NCBI RefSeq assembly: GCF_900187185.1
Contig: NZ_LT906465.1
Span: 1,364,001 to 1,428,000 of the forward strand
Length of the DNA stretch: 64,000 bases
Direction: 5' to 3'
Source: Chryseobacterium taklimakanense
GTDB lineage: Bacteria; Bacteroidota; Bacteroidia; Flavobacteriales; Weeksellaceae
Positions 26,766 to 36,041 of this stretch are shown here, one piece after another; the stretch's first letter is position 1, and every line of letters starts with the position of its first letter. The position numbers and the translations under genes are program-made. The notes under the pieces are model-generated. The model worked only from the letters and a program-made list of their open reading frames with translations. It had not been told where the DNA came from and did no database searches.

Positions 26766-27869
26766 ATGAAATCGAAAAAAATTAATCCTATAAATCCAGT
26801 CAATCATAAAATGAACTGGTTTCAGCAATTCCTGATGGTTTGTTCCGGTTCCAACATCCATATTTTAAGAAAAACACCCAGTGAATGGAACAAGTTTGCC
26901 GGAATTGGCGGCATCGTGCTTTTCACGGCGGTATTTGCGACGCTTTCGGCGGGTTACGCCATGTACACGGTGTTCGAGGATCTTTGGATTTCAGTAGGAT
27001 TCGGAGTTTTGTGGGGACTGATGATTTTTAACCTCGACCGGTACATTGTTTCCTCCATCAAAAAAACCGGCACGGTATGGAACCAGATTCTGATGGCAAT
27101 TCCCAGGCTTATTTTGGCCACTTTTCTTGGAATCATTATTTCTAAACCCTTGGAACTCAAAATTTTCGAAAAGGAAGTCAATAAACAGCTGAATACGATT
27201 ATTCAAAGAAATAAAACCCAGCTGCAGGCTGAAATGAACAACAGGATTATGCAGCAAAGCGGACCTTTTGAAACTGAAAAAAAGCAGATTAATGCGAAAA
27301 TTCTCGAATACCAAAAAGCCTACGATTCGGCAAGTGTGGAACTGGAGAAGGAAATTTTAGGTAAGCCATCGGGCCTTACTTCGGGAAAAGTGGGTTTCGG
27401 TTCCAACGCGAAAAGAAAATCTGAATTAAAAGAACAGCGCCGCCTCGACCTGGAAAATTACCAGAAACAGATGCAGCCGCGCCTGCAATACCTCGTCAAA
27501 GAAATCTCAAAAGTGTACACCAATATCGAAACAGAACGCAACAAAACCGAAACTTTCGAGGACAAATTCAACGGTTTTGCCGCTCGCCTTCAGGCTTTGG
27601 ACGAACTGGGGAAAAACTCCGCAATTATGGCAACTGCCGCGATGTTCATCATGGGATTATTTATCGCCCTGGAAATTTCTCCGGTTTTGGTAAAACTGAT
27701 TTCCACCGTTGGACCTTACGACCATCTCCTCGAAAAAACCGAAAATGATTTCCGCCTTTATTCGAAGGAAAAAATTGAGAAAGGCAATGCCGCGACCGAT
27801 TGGCGGATTGAGGACTTTAAGGACCAGCTCCGAAAAACCAACGACAGCGGTGATGGATTTTCACAATAA
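26766..27869 (+). CDS. DUF4407-domain membrane protein
   Basis: 367 residues. N-terminal block MNWFQQFLMVCSGSNIHIL, then SEWNKFAGIGG, and membrane segments IVLFTAVFATLSAGYAMY, ISVGFGVLWGLMIFNLDRYI and AIPRLILATFLGIII. A long charged coiled-coil (about residues 140-285) follows, and a final membrane segment near MATAAMFIMGLFIALEIS. This matches the DUF4407 family, whose role is unknown. A weak -7-like box, TAACATTG, lies upstream at 26692. Confidence 0.85.
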   Translation: MKSKKINPINPVNHKMNWFQQFLMVCSGSNIHILRKTPSEWNKFAGIGGIVLFTAVFATLSAGYAMYTVFEDLWISVGFGVLWGLMIFNLDRYIVSSIKKTGTVWNQILMAIPRLILATFLGIIISKPLELKIFEKEVNKQLNTIIQRNKTQLQAEMNNRIMQQSGPFETEKKQINAKILEYQKAYDSASVELEKEILGKPSGLTSGKVGFGSNAKRKSELKEQRRLDLENYQKQMQPRLQYLVKEISKVYTNIETERNKTETFEDKFNGFAARLQALDELGKNSAIMATAAMFIMGLFIALEISPVLVKLISTVGPYDHLLEKTENDFRLYSKEKIEKGNAATDWRIEDFKDQLRKTNDSGDGFSQ

Positions 27870-27922
27870 CTGAAAAAACCCGGTCGCTACAGTTCTTTCC
27901 TCAGGTATCAGGCGCAAAAAAC

Positions 27923-28351
27923 TTACTGATTTTCAGTCAGCGTCATCGTTGAGCTGTCATCAAAAGTTTTGGTTGCGGAATATCTCGCGTTGCAGAGATT
28001 GGCTCCCAAGGAATAAGTCCCTTTTTCAACCACAATAAAATTTTTGCTGTGTCTGTAAATCGGGAGGTTATAAAATTTTTCGCCGGCAAACCTGACGATA
28101 ATATTACAGTTGGAATTATTATTAATAATGAGGGAAACCCTCCTGTCATCAGGATTTTCATTCAGCAGAACATCTAATGATTCTGCTGCCGTTTGGTGCT
28201 TATGGATGGAATCCTGCTTCATCAGCATTTCGAATTCCTGTTTCTCCATTTGTTCAGCAGTTTGTTTTGCCGGCACTCTGGAAATTACAGGATTGGTCTG
28301 ACACGAAAAAATCAGAACAAGACTAAGAAAAGAAAGTATTTTTTTCATCAT
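27923..28351 (-). CDS. Lipoprotein with DUF6759-type domain
   Basis: 142 residues from the ATG at 28351. The signal MMKKILSFLSLVLIFSC has lipobox LIFSC. The C-terminal domain has NSNCNIIVRFAG, KFYNLPIYRHSKNFI, VEKGTYSLGA and LCNARYSATK. It aligns motif by motif with the secreted protein at 5285-5851. The two are paralogues with different N-termini and anchoring. Function is unknown. Confidence 0.75.
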   Translation of the reverse strand: MMKKILSFLSLVLIFSCQTNPVISRVPAKQTAEQMEKQEFEMLMKQDSIHKHQTAAESLDVLLNENPDDRRVSLIINNNSNCNIIVRFAGEKFYNLPIYRHSKNFIVVEKGTYSLGANLCNARYSATKTFDDSSTMTLTENQ

Positions 28352-28355
28352 TAAA

Positions 28356-28394
28356 TAAAAAACTTTGTCAAAGATTTTGATCTCTGACAAAGTT
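28356..28394 (-). terminator. guaB terminator
   Basis: On the minus strand AACTTTGTCA pairs with TGACAAAGTT and is followed by TTTTA. It lies just after the guaB stop and just before the DUF6759 lipoprotein start. Confidence 0.75.
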
Positions 28395-28417
28395 GGGAAA
28401 TATTTTTTTATGAAATT

Positions 28418-29878
28418 TTAAAGAGAATAGTTCGGCGCCTCCTGGGTGATAATTACATCATGCGGATGCGATTCTTTCAGTCCGGAGCCGGTAATCATTA
28501 CCATTTTTGCGTCATTCTGAAGGGCTGTAATGTCTTTCGCACCGCAGTAACCCATACCTGCACGGATGCCGCCGGTTAACTGGAATACCACATCCTCCAG
28601 CCTTCCTTTATGCGGAACTCGGCCTTCTATACCTTCCGGAACAAATTTTTTGGCTTCACTTTGGAAATATCTTTCTTTTCCTCCGCGCTTCATCGCTGCC
28701 AAACTGCCCATTCCCTGATAAGATTTGAATTTTCTACCCTGAAAAATGATTTCTTCGCCCGGCGCTTCATCGGTTCCTGCAAGAAGTGAACCAAGCATCA
28801 CAGCTCCTGCCCCACTGGCAATGGCTTTCACGATGTCTCCGGAAAGTTTAATCCCACCATCAGCGATTACAGCGACATTTTTCGTTTTAGCATATTCAAA
28901 AACATTATAAATTGCGGAAAGCTGCGGTACACCAACACCGGCTACCACTCTGGTCGTACAGATGGAGCCTGGCCCTACGCCGACTTTGAGCACATTTGCA
29001 CCCGCTTCAATCAAATCTTTTGCAGCATCTGCAGTTACAATATTGCCGCCAACGATATCCAAATCCGGAAACGCGGTTCTGATTTCTTTTACTTTTTCCA
29101 ACACACCCTTGGAATGTCCGTGAGCTGAATCTACAGCGATAATGTCAACCCCGGCCTCCACTAGAGCAGTAACTCTTTCAATAGTGTCATCGCCCACGCC
29201 AACACCCGCACCAACGATCAGCCTGCCGTGGGCGTCTTTGTTTGCGAAAGGATATTCGAGTTGATTATCAATATCCTTAATCGTAATCAGGCCTACAAGT
29301 TTAAAACTGTCGTCAACGATCGGAAGTTTTTCAACACGGTTCTCCAGCAGGATTTTCTTGGCATCTTCCAGCGTTGTATGTTTTCCGGAAGTCACCAGAT
29401 TTTCCCTGGTCATCAGATCTTCAACCTTCATGTCAAGGTTTTCATGATATTTTACATCCCGGTTGGTGATAATTCCGATTAAAACATTATCTGCATCAAC
29501 GACGGGAAGTCCGGAAATCTTGAAAGCCGACATTAAGTCTTTCGCTTCACCCAAGGTATGGTCTTTTGAAAGGGTAACCGGATCCGCAATCATGCCGTTT
29601 TCAGAGCGTTTTACTTTATTCACCTGTGCGGCCTGTTCGGCAACCGGCATATTCTTGTGAATGAAACCCAAACCGCCTACTCTGGCTAATGCAATTGCCA
29701 TTTCTGCTTCGGTCACGGTATCCATGGCCGCAGAAACTATTGGAACATTAAGGGTAATTTTATCTGAAAGTCTGGATTTTAGGGAAACCTGATTCGGTAG
29801 AACTTCTGAGTAAGAAGGGATTAGAAGCACGTCATCGAAGGTGATGGCTGTCTCTACGATTTTGTTGTGAATAGACAT
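28418..29878 (-). CDS. guaB: Inosine-5'-monophosphate dehydrogenase
   Basis: 486 residues. It oxidises IMP to XMP with NAD, the committed step to GTP. The N-terminal [20 protein letters not shown] is followed by two CBS domains (about residues 95-205, e.g. [19 protein letters not shown]) that bind adenine nucleotides. The catalytic cysteine loop is [30 protein letters not shown] and the flap region [18 protein letters not shown] are present. Full-length with a normal start. Confidence 0.98.
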   Translation of the reverse strand: MSIHNKIVETAITFDDVLLIPSYSEVLPNQVSLKSRLSDKITLNVPIVSAAMDTVTEAEMAIALARVGGLGFIHKNMPVAEQAAQVNKVKRSENGMIADPVTLSKDHTLGEAKDLMSAFKISGLPVVDADNVLIGIITNRDVKYHENLDMKVEDLMTRENLVTSGKHTTLEDAKKILLENRVEKLPIVDDSFKLVGLITIKDIDNQLEYPFANKDAHGRLIVGAGVGVGDDTIERVTALVEAGVDIIAVDSAHGHSKGVLEKVKEIRTAFPDLDIVGGNIVTADAAKDLIEAGANVLKVGVGPGSICTTRVVAGVGVPQLSAIYNVFEYAKTKNVAVIADGGIKLSGDIVKAIASGAGAVMLGSLLAGTDEAPGEEIIFQGRKFKSYQGMGSLAAMKRGGKERYFQSEAKKFVPEGIEGRVPHKGRLEDVVFQLTGGIRAGMGYCGAKDITALQNDAKMVMITGSGLKESHPHDVIITQEAPNYSL

Positions 29879-29892
29879 CTTTACTTTCTTTG

Positions 29893-29900
29893 CAAAATTA
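29893..29900 (-). promoter_or_regulatory. guaB -7 promoter TAATTTTG
   Basis: An exact TAnnTTTG match on the minus strand, giving a leader of about 12 bases. Confidence 0.55.
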
Positions 29901-30013
29901 AAGGATTTATTTTAAATCTGAAAATTTTGTTTTTGTGTTAATGAAATTTAATTTTTTCCAAAGTAAATTTTCGCAACGTATGCACGATTTCATGTTGAAT
30001 AATTGCCTGTCGC

Positions 30014-30046
30014 CAATAAAAACCGCCCCGAAAGACAAGGGCGGTC
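30014..30046 (-). terminator. Terminator of the sigma/DUF4252 operon
   Basis: On the minus strand ACCGCCC pairs with GGGCGGT around a loop and is followed by TTTTATT. It lies 22 bases after the last gene of the operon. Confidence 0.75.
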
Positions 30047-30067
30047 CAGAAAAACAAAGAATTTAAT

Positions 30068-30589
30068 TTAATGGGAAACAAACTTTTTTGAACCTCCCTT
30101 TTCAGTATAATTGATGATTCCCGAGATATCTTCCGGAGAAAATTTTCCACTAATATCCACATAAACAATCTCGTTCCCGGCTTTTACCGTAATAAGCAGT
30201 TTTCTGATCACGTCTCCATTTTGCTTTGCCTGGAAGTTGATGGTTTCGCTGTCTTTTTTCACGGTCATCCAGTCCTGAAAGTTATTTTTAGCAAGATAAC
30301 TTGAAAAATCTGCAAGCATATTCTGTTCACCATTCTGAATGGTTAAAACCTTCACATCACTGATTTTTTTAATGAGCGCAAGCAGAACTTCGCTGTTTTC
30401 CTCTTCCATTACTGCCTTTTTGATAAAAGGCTTCGCAATCCACATCGGAACGTTCACGCTGGTAAATTTCGCATCTTTATAATCATAGTACGGATTGTCG
30501 AAAAACGCCATATTAGGATGCTTAGACACAACACAAGACTGCAAACACAAAAGCAAAGTCGCAACAGGAATAATTATGAAATTTCTCAA
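30068..30589 (-). CDS. DUF4252-domain lipoprotein
   Basis: 173 residues. The signal MRNFIIIPVATLLLCLQSC has lipobox LLQSC-like. The body contains WIAKPFIKKAV, LALIKKISDVKVLTIQ and VRKLLITVKAGNEIVYVDI-like strands typical of DUF4252 proteins. It is the last gene of a unit that begins with an ECF sigma factor. It shares the DUF4252 fold with the N-terminal half of the next protein upstream. Role unknown, envelope-located. Confidence 0.8.
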   Translation of the reverse strand: MRNFIIIPVATLLLCLQSCVVSKHPNMAFFDNPYYDYKDAKFTSVNVPMWIAKPFIKKAVMEEENSEVLLALIKKISDVKVLTIQNGEQNMLADFSSYLAKNNFQDWMTVKKDSETINFQAKQNGDVIRKLLITVKAGNEIVYVDISGKFSPEDISGIINYTEKGGSKKFVSH

Positions 30590-30602
30590 GGTTACTGATT
30601 TT

Positions 30603-31874
30603 TTAGAATGATTTCACGGTGGCTCCGCTTGAAAGCGCTGTATTGCGCCGAACAGTCGCATGGTCCCTGTACCGTACCGTCGCTCCCGATTTGCCTGAAA
30701 CCGTCAGATTTCCGCTGACATTCACTTTAAGATCTGCTGCAGATGAAGCGCTGACCGTAGAATTTTTTGAAATCAGATCCTGTGCATTCACACTGGAAGC
30801 ACTGGAAACCTGGAAAGAAGTTTCGTCAATTGCACCAGCCAAATTCGCATTTGATCCACTGGTTGCACTCATTTCCAGAGTTTTAGCATTCATATTCAGT
30901 TTTGCGTTGGAACCGGATGTGGTGGAAAGCTCCACTTTTCCTTTCGTGTTGAGTTCGGCACTGATGTGCGAACCGGAGGACACCGCAATTTGGAAAAAAC
31001 TGCTGTTTACTGTATTTTCAGTGGTAAAGCTTGCTCCTGAACTCACCGCAATTTTGCTAAGTTCCGGCGCCGTAATTTTCACCTGGATCATCTTGAAATT
31101 GAGGTTTTTACCCTTCGGCGCATCGGCATAAACATTCAGAATATCACCCTGAAGTTCGGTTTTTATATATTCCATTTTATCACTGTCGGTGATGACTTTT
31201 ACGCTTTGATTATTGCCCTGCGTAAAGCTCAGTTTAATTCCGGACGAAACCTTAATTCCACTGAATCTCCCAACATTCCTTTGTTCTTCGGTAACTGCAG
31301 ATGAACTGCTGCCTGTGGCTGTAGAATTTTTTGGTGCCGTTCTGGTTGGTGTCTGCGTTTCGTTGGCCAGTTTATTTACATCATCCATCGAAATTTTACC
31401 GTCAAGCATCATCAGCACCTGGTTTCCTTCGGAGTTTACGCTCAGCAAGAGATTATCCAAAACCCCGTTTGCCGCGTCTGCTGCCAAGAATTTTACTTTT
31501 GCGTCCTTGCTGTTTACCGTCATTAGCTCGTCATAATTGAGGTTTTTTAATGAACTTGAAATGTCCTTTTGCAGCGAATTGAAATTCAGCATTGCTTTAG
31601 AAACATTCTTGTTTATGGAGTCGGATTCAGGTTTTTCAATCACCAAAATCCTTAACCCCTGAATCTTGTCGAGCACCGGTTTTATATTGTCGAGTTCTGC
31701 ATCTTTAATGTCTAGTTTGCTCAGCATGCTGAACATGGGTTTTGCAATCTTGATGCTGGTGACGCCTTCGGTTTCCTGATATTTGTCAAACAGGCTGTAA
31801 AGTTTCTCTCTCTGGGCTGATACCTTGGTTAACCAGCTGAAAGTAAGGGCGAGGATTATAAATATTTTTTTCAT
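30603..31874 (-). CDS. Secreted DUF4252-DUF2807 fusion protein
   Basis: 423 residues. A signal peptide MKKIFIILALTFSWLTKVSA is followed by a DUF4252 region (about residues 25-175, with IKIAKPMFSMLSKLDI and NLLLSVNSEGNQVLMMLDG). A Ser/Thr/Ala-rich linker leads to a DUF2807 (GIN-type) beta-solenoid-like domain from about residue 205: FSGIKVSSGIKLSF, ISKIAVSSG-like repeats and TTSGSNAKLNM. The parallel-beta repeats resemble putative auto-transporter adhesins. It sits between the anti-sigma-like gene and a second DUF4252 gene, so the encoded proteins are probable outputs or sensors of the sigma system. Confidence 0.82.
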   Translation of the reverse strand: MKKIFIILALTFSWLTKVSAQREKLYSLFDKYQETEGVTSIKIAKPMFSMLSKLDIKDAELDNIKPVLDKIQGLRILVIEKPESDSINKNVSKAMLNFNSLQKDISSSLKNLNYDELMTVNSKDAKVKFLAADAANGVLDNLLLSVNSEGNQVLMMLDGKISMDDVNKLANETQTPTRTAPKNSTATGSSSSAVTEEQRNVGRFSGIKVSSGIKLSFTQGNNQSVKVITDSDKMEYIKTELQGDILNVYADAPKGKNLNFKMIQVKITAPELSKIAVSSGASFTTENTVNSSFFQIAVSSGSHISAELNTKGKVELSTTSGSNAKLNMNAKTLEMSATSGSNANLAGAIDETSFQVSSASSVNAQDLISKNSTVSASSAADLKVNVSGNLTVSGKSGATVRYRDHATVRRNTALSSGATVKSF

Positions 31875-31887
31875 TGTAATTAGCTTT

Positions 31888-32568
31888 TTACTCTGTAAAA
31901 TCTGTTAAAGGTTCTGCTTTTGCTACAGTTTTCGAGACCTGGCTCGAGAGCATTTGCAGGGAGTATTTTGCAATATCTATCGCTTCTTTTTCGCTTTCGA
32001 TTTTCTGGCCATTAATGATCACGAAATTATCCTGATATTCAGTTTTATGTTGTTTTAGAGTGGTTGTGTTTTCTTGCTGCGCTGGTTTAGGTTCGGCAGA
32101 AACACATTTTTGTCTTACCGCTTTTTTCATCCGGCTTTTTTTCGAGAGAATCTTATTCATCACTTCTTCTGCTTCCTTTTCCGCAGATATATTTTGTACG
32201 ACGGAATCTTTTTTTCTGGCAGCTACAGAATCCTGGCTTTTGATTTCCTTTACAGCCAATAAATCTTCTTCCTGCTTCTGCATCATAATCTGATTTTTCA
32301 CGAAAGCATCCTGTTCCTCCACCGAAGGCTTATTATTAAAGGTTTTGGTTAAGAAAAATACGCCCAATATAAGTGCGATACTTGCCGCCAACCAGAAAAA
32401 TTTCGGTATGGTTGGTTTTTTTTCCAAAGCTTTAAGTGGGATTATTTTCCCATCATTTTTTTGCTCTTCAGCCTGCTTCAGAAAGTCCTCAAAATCCCAG
32501 TTCATCTTTTCGTCCTTCATTTCCTGGAAGACTTGGTTATATTTATCCTGTAATTTGTCGTTGCTCAT
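31888..32568 (-). CDS. Membrane-anchored anti-sigma-like protein
   Basis: 226 residues. The N-terminal ~75 residues are charged and cytosolic (MNWDFEDFLKQAEEQ). One transmembrane helix follows (FFWLAASIALILGVFFLTKTF). The rest is periplasmic, Lys/Glu/Gln rich, ending in EAIDIAKYSLQMLSSQV. Its start overlaps the sigma-factor gene by 26 bases, the typical coupling of a sigma factor with its inhibitor. No ZAS zinc motif was seen, so the assignment rests on topology and position. Confidence 0.7.
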   Translation of the reverse strand: MSNDKLQDKYNQVFQEMKDEKMNWDFEDFLKQAEEQKNDGKIIPLKALEKKPTIPKFFWLAASIALILGVFFLTKTFNNKPSVEEQDAFVKNQIMMQKQEEDLLAVKEIKSQDSVAARKKDSVVQNISAEKEAEEVMNKILSKKSRMKKAVRQKCVSAEPKPAQQENTTTLKQHKTEYQDNFVIINGQKIESEKEAIDIAKYSLQMLSSQVSKTVAKAEPLTDFTE

Positions 32569-33052
32569 AACTCATCAGTTGTGTGATCCGTTCTTTTATT
32601 TTTTGCCTTGCCCTCATCAGGTTTACTCTTACTGCATTTTCTTCCATCTCGAGCATATCTGCGATTTCATTTACATCATATTCCTCTACATCTTTCAGGT
32701 GAATTACCGTTTTCTGTTTTTCGGGAAGCTCGCTGATGTATTTGATTATTTCATCTTTTAAATTATTGATATCCGGTTTATAAAGCTCGCTTTGATGAAG
32801 CTGGATATTTGCGAAACCCAGCTTTACATCCTCGTGTTTCAGGCGGTTCAGGCATTCATTTTTTACACATTTCATGGCAAATGATTTCAGGTTGCCATAC
32901 TCTGAAAGCTTTTCCCTGGTCTGCCAGAACTTCATCATCAGGTCCTGCACCACATCTTCGGCTTCATCACTGCTCATCACGAATCTTTTTGCAAAACGGA
33001 ACATCTCATCTTTGAGAATAAATACCGTATCCCTGAAAGTTTCGTGAGTCAT
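32543..33052 (-). CDS. ECF-type RNA polymerase sigma factor
   Basis: 169 residues from the ATG at 33052 (MTHETFRDTVFILKDEM); the longer frame to 33166 overlaps the upstream gene. Region 2 is RFAKRFVMSSDEAEDVVQDL with MMKFWQ. Region 4 is LPEKQKTVIHLKDVEEYD, then VNEIADMLEMEENAVRVNL and RARQKIKERI. It should direct RNA polymerase to a small regulon, including its own operon. The downstream anti-sigma-like gene and secreted DUF4252 proteins form one unit ending at 30068. Confidence 0.9.
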   Translation of the reverse strand: MTHETFRDTVFILKDEMFRFAKRFVMSSDEAEDVVQDLMMKFWQTREKLSEYGNLKSFAMKCVKNECLNRLKHEDVKLGFANIQLHQSELYKPDINNLKDEIIKYISELPEKQKTVIHLKDVEEYDVNEIADMLEMEENAVRVNLMRARQKIKERITQLMSYEQRQITG

Positions 33053-33162
33053 AGTTTTCGTTTCTAATGGTAAGACAACCAAGTTCGGAATTATATTACA
33101 CTGGAAATAAAAAAATCCGCTAAAATTTTTTAACGGATTATTTTTTAATGATTTAATTAAAA

Positions 33163-34326
33163 TCAATAATTTTCGTAAATATACTTCAAAATATCTTTAT
33201 CAGCCTCTGTTAAAGGAACTTTGCGTCTTGCCATGGCTTTTTCTGCCACTTCATACGCTTTTTCGAGTTTAAACTTTTCATCGCCTTTCATTCCGCCCCA
33301 CGAAAAATTATCAATCAGATTCGGCGGGAAACCGCTTTTGAAGATATTGGCCGCTACGCCTGCAACCGTCCCGGTGTTGAGCTGTGTGTTGATCGCAGTT
33401 TTTGAATGGTCGCCCATGATCAGCCCTGCAAACTGAAGCCCGGTATTGGCAAACCGTTTCAGGCGGTAGTTCCACAGTTTTACTTCAGCGTAATTGTTTT
33501 TCAGGTTTGATGAATTGGTGTCTGCGCCAAGATTGCACCATTCGCCGATTACAGAATTTCCGACAAAACCGTCGTGGCCTTTATTAGAATAACCAAAAAT
33601 CACGATATTATTCACCTCGCCACCAACTTTGGAATGTGGCCCGATGGTTGTCGCGCCGTAAATTTTTGCTCCAAGGTTAAATTTAGAATCGTCGCAAAGC
33701 GCAATCGGCCCCCGAAGGTTGCAGCCTTCCATCACTTCGGCATTTTTTCCGATGTAGATTTTTCCGGATTTCGTATTTAATGTCGAAAATTCAATCTGTG
33801 CGCCTTCTTCGATAAACAAATCTTCCTTATTCCCAAGGAGGCCGTTGGTTTCAGAAAGCGGTTGTGAAGTTCTGCCATTAGTCAAAAGTTCAAAATCGAA
33901 ATCAATCGCTTTATCATTATAAGAAAATAAATCGGTCGGCTGTTTGAAGAAGAGAAGTTCCTCGGTGATGTCGGTCATTTTTTCAATCTGGTTGAGACTG
34001 AAACTTTCCATATTCACTCGCGCAGCCAAAAGTTCGTTCTCATAAACCAACGCTTCGCCCTGATGCAGATTTTTGATCTGCTCCAAAACTGTTTCCGTTG
34101 GGAGAAAATTCGGAACGATGAAAAGGCTTTCCTTCCCTTCCGGTTTTTTAAATTTCTCCTGAAGGTAATCTTCCGTAATGAAAGAAATTTCCTGAATTTC
34201 TAGAAGTTTCTGCCAGCGTTCGGCGAATGTGAGTATTCCGCAGCGCATCTCTGCTGTTGGCCTTGTAAACGTAAGCGGAAGAAAATCTTCCCAATATTGT
34301 GCGTCTGAAAAAACGAGTTGCAACAT
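33163..34326 (-). CDS. GlmU-like sugar-nucleotidyltransferase family protein
   Basis: 387 residues. The N-terminal half (LVFSDAQYWEDFLPLTFTRP, MRCGILTFAERW) is a diverged nucleotidyltransferase fold lacking a clear GGxGxR loop. The C-terminal half is a left-handed beta-helix of hexapeptide repeats (KSGKIYIGKNAEV, IGPHSKVGGEVNNIVIFG, GNSVIGEWCNLGA). Bacteroidota annotate this as GlmU-family or putative sugar nucleotidyltransferase. It may act in cell-wall or LPS sugar activation, but the catalytic role is unproven. The promoter is TATTTTTG at 34374-34367. Confidence 0.8.
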   Translation of the reverse strand: MLQLVFSDAQYWEDFLPLTFTRPTAEMRCGILTFAERWQKLLEIQEISFITEDYLQEKFKKPEGKESLFIVPNFLPTETVLEQIKNLHQGEALVYENELLAARVNMESFSLNQIEKMTDITEELLFFKQPTDLFSYNDKAIDFDFELLTNGRTSQPLSETNGLLGNKEDLFIEEGAQIEFSTLNTKSGKIYIGKNAEVMEGCNLRGPIALCDDSKFNLGAKIYGATTIGPHSKVGGEVNNIVIFGYSNKGHDGFVGNSVIGEWCNLGADTNSSNLKNNYAEVKLWNYRLKRFANTGLQFAGLIMGDHSKTAINTQLNTGTVAGVAANIFKSGFPPNLIDNFSWGGMKGDEKFKLEKAYEVAEKAMARRKVPLTEADKDILKYIYENY

Positions 34327-34366
34327 TCATTCAGGGTTTTAAAAAAGTTCAATGTTTAACGTTATT

Positions 34367-34374
34367 CAAAAATA
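34367..34374 (-). promoter_or_regulatory. -7 promoter TATTTTTG of the GlmU-like gene
   Basis: An exact TAnnTTTG match on the minus strand, with a leader of about 37 bases. Confidence 0.5.
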
Positions 34375-34419
34375 CAATAAAAAAAATCGCATATTATAAA
34401 AGTAAAATTAAAGTTTTAA

Positions 34420-34427
34420 TATTTTTG
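34420..34427 (+). promoter_or_regulatory. -7 promoter TATTTTTG of the GT39-like gene
   Basis: An exact TAnnTTTG match ending 21 bases before the ATG at 34449. The surrounding DNA is very AT-rich, so a chance match is more likely than elsewhere. Confidence 0.4.
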
Positions 34428-34448
34428 TTAAAGCTAGAAAATAGCCAG

Positions 34449-35666
34449 ATGAAAAACTCTTCATTATTCTTTGTTTATTTACTTATTATAGGAATTCTTG
34501 TTAGGTTATTCACTCTGTTTTATATTCCGATGTTTTATGCTCCTGATGAAGAGGCTCATTTTAAGTATATACGGTATATTTCAGAAAATAAACATCTCCC
34601 AATTGCCTATTCGGTAACGGGAAGCGAGACAAAAGATTGGGAATTTCACCAGCCACCTCTTTATTATATTATTTTATCTTTATTCAATGTAAAATCAATT
34701 ACTACAGCGTTTTATCTATTTCGTTTTTTTTCAGTGATTTTATTCATTATTACTTTCATTTTTTCTAAAAAAGTTTTGGACAAATTTGCGATTGGAGACT
34801 TCCGAACATCTGTTGTTTTAATATTTTTGTCTCTTCTTCCTACTTATATTTTTGTCTCTTCTTCCATAAATAATGACAATCTCATTATTCCGGTTAGTGT
34901 TGTAACCTTTTATATTCTCCTCCACTCTAATTTTAATCGAATAAAAGACCTATTTTCAGTTTCCCTTTGGATAACTTTGTCAATCATTACAAAATACTCA
35001 GCATCTGTTATTGTCTTTTTTGTTACAGCCTATTTTCTGTTACAATTTGTGAAGCAAAGAAATTTCAAAAATTTATATCAATTACTCTTAATCGGCTTAT
35101 TTACAGCAATACTTTCTGCAGTATTCTTTTTAAGGAACTTAGCTTTGTACGATTCTGTTTTAGGATTTAGTAAAGCACATGCAATAGGGGAAAACTGGGA
35201 CAGTTTTTCTAAAGCACTAGGTTACATCGTTCATACTTTGATATGGTCATTTTTTGCTGTTGCGGGAATCATTAATGATATACGGCCAATAATATATCCC
35301 TTTTCATATCTCCTTTTATTAGGACTAATTTTAGGAACTACAATAATTTTAAAAAAACACAGAAGCTTACTTTTGTTAACTGCGGTTTTTACACTTGGCA
35401 TAAATATTTTGTTGTCGATTTATTTTGGTTATAAATATTATCAGTCGCAAGGCCGATTTCTATTTCCATCCCTTATATTCATTGCCATCATATTCAGTTT
35501 TAGTTATAAGTTTTTAATTGATAAATTTTCGATTAATAAAAAAGTAAGCCTTGTAATCCTAATACTTTTTTTCTCACTGGGATATGGATTTACAATCTTA
35601 AAGTTTGAAAAGCATAAAAAGGAAGGCCTATTAGTAATGGCGAAACAGAGTGTTTTAATACAATAA
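34449..35666 (+). CDS. Polytopic GT39-like glycosyltransferase (ArnT/PMT type)
   Basis: 405 residues from the ATG at 34449 (MKNSSLFFVYLLIIGILVRL). A first periplasmic loop carries APDEEAHFKYIRYI and EFHQPPLYYIILSLF. These match the catalytic Asp-Glu and the H-Q-P-P-L-Y motif of polyprenyl-phosphate-sugar transferases in the GT39/GT83 group. About ten further membrane segments follow. It should attach a sugar from a polyprenyl carrier to a protein or glycan at the periplasmic face. Codon use is clearly more AT-rich than its neighbours, a possible sign of acquisition. Confidence 0.7.
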   Translation: MKNSSLFFVYLLIIGILVRLFTLFYIPMFYAPDEEAHFKYIRYISENKHLPIAYSVTGSETKDWEFHQPPLYYIILSLFNVKSITTAFYLFRFFSVILFIITFIFSKKVLDKFAIGDFRTSVVLIFLSLLPTYIFVSSSINNDNLIIPVSVVTFYILLHSNFNRIKDLFSVSLWITLSIITKYSASVIVFFVTAYFLLQFVKQRNFKNLYQLLLIGLFTAILSAVFFLRNLALYDSVLGFSKAHAIGENWDSFSKALGYIVHTLIWSFFAVAGIINDIRPIIYPFSYLLLLGLILGTTIILKKHRSLLLLTAVFTLGINILLSIYFGYKYYQSQGRFLFPSLIFIAIIFSFSYKFLIDKFSINKKVSLVILILFFSLGYGFTILKFEKHKKEGLLVMAKQSVLIQ

Positions 35667-35697
35667 AAAAAGCCTTCCAAAACTTGAAAGGCTTTAA
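35665..35697. terminator. Bidirectional terminator
   Basis: AAAAAAAGCCTT pairs with AAGGCTTTA-type sequence around CCAAAACTTGA. A-run and T-run flanks serve the convergent GT39-like gene and rpmE2. Confidence 0.75.
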
Positions 35698-35715
35698 TAT
35701 AAGTTAAATAAAAAA

Positions 35716-35967
35716 TTACTTAGCGAATTTTTTGTACTTGTTCATGAATTTGTCTACTCTACCGGCAGTATCCACAAGTTTTACTTTACCTGTATAGAAC
35801 GGGTGAGAAGTTGAAGAGATCTCCATTTTGATCAATGGGTATGTTTCTCCTTCGTATTCGATAGTGTCCTTAGTTTCTGCAGTAGATTTGCAAAGAAACA
35901 TCTCGTCGTTACTCATATCTTTGAAAACAACAAGTCTATAATTTTCTGGGTGAATTCCTTGTTTCAT
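35716..35967 (-). CDS. rpmE2: 50S ribosomal protein L31 type B
   Basis: 83 residues beginning [19 protein letters not shown]. The type B signature is seen in [20 protein letters not shown] and [10 protein letters not shown]. The zinc-binding CxxC motifs of the A type are absent, as is normal for the zinc-independent form; one Cys remains in FLCKST. The leader between promoter and ATG is about 75 bases, long for this genome. Confidence 0.95.
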   Translation of the reverse strand: MKQGIHPENYRLVVFKDMSNDEMFLCKSTAETKDTIEYEGETYPLIKMEISSTSHPFYTGKVKLVDTAGRVDKFMNKYKKFAK

Positions 35968-36041
35968 AATTTAAAAATTTAAAAAATTAAAGTTTTGCTT
36001 CAGAAATAGTAATGGATATTCCTCTGCTAAATTTTAGACTG

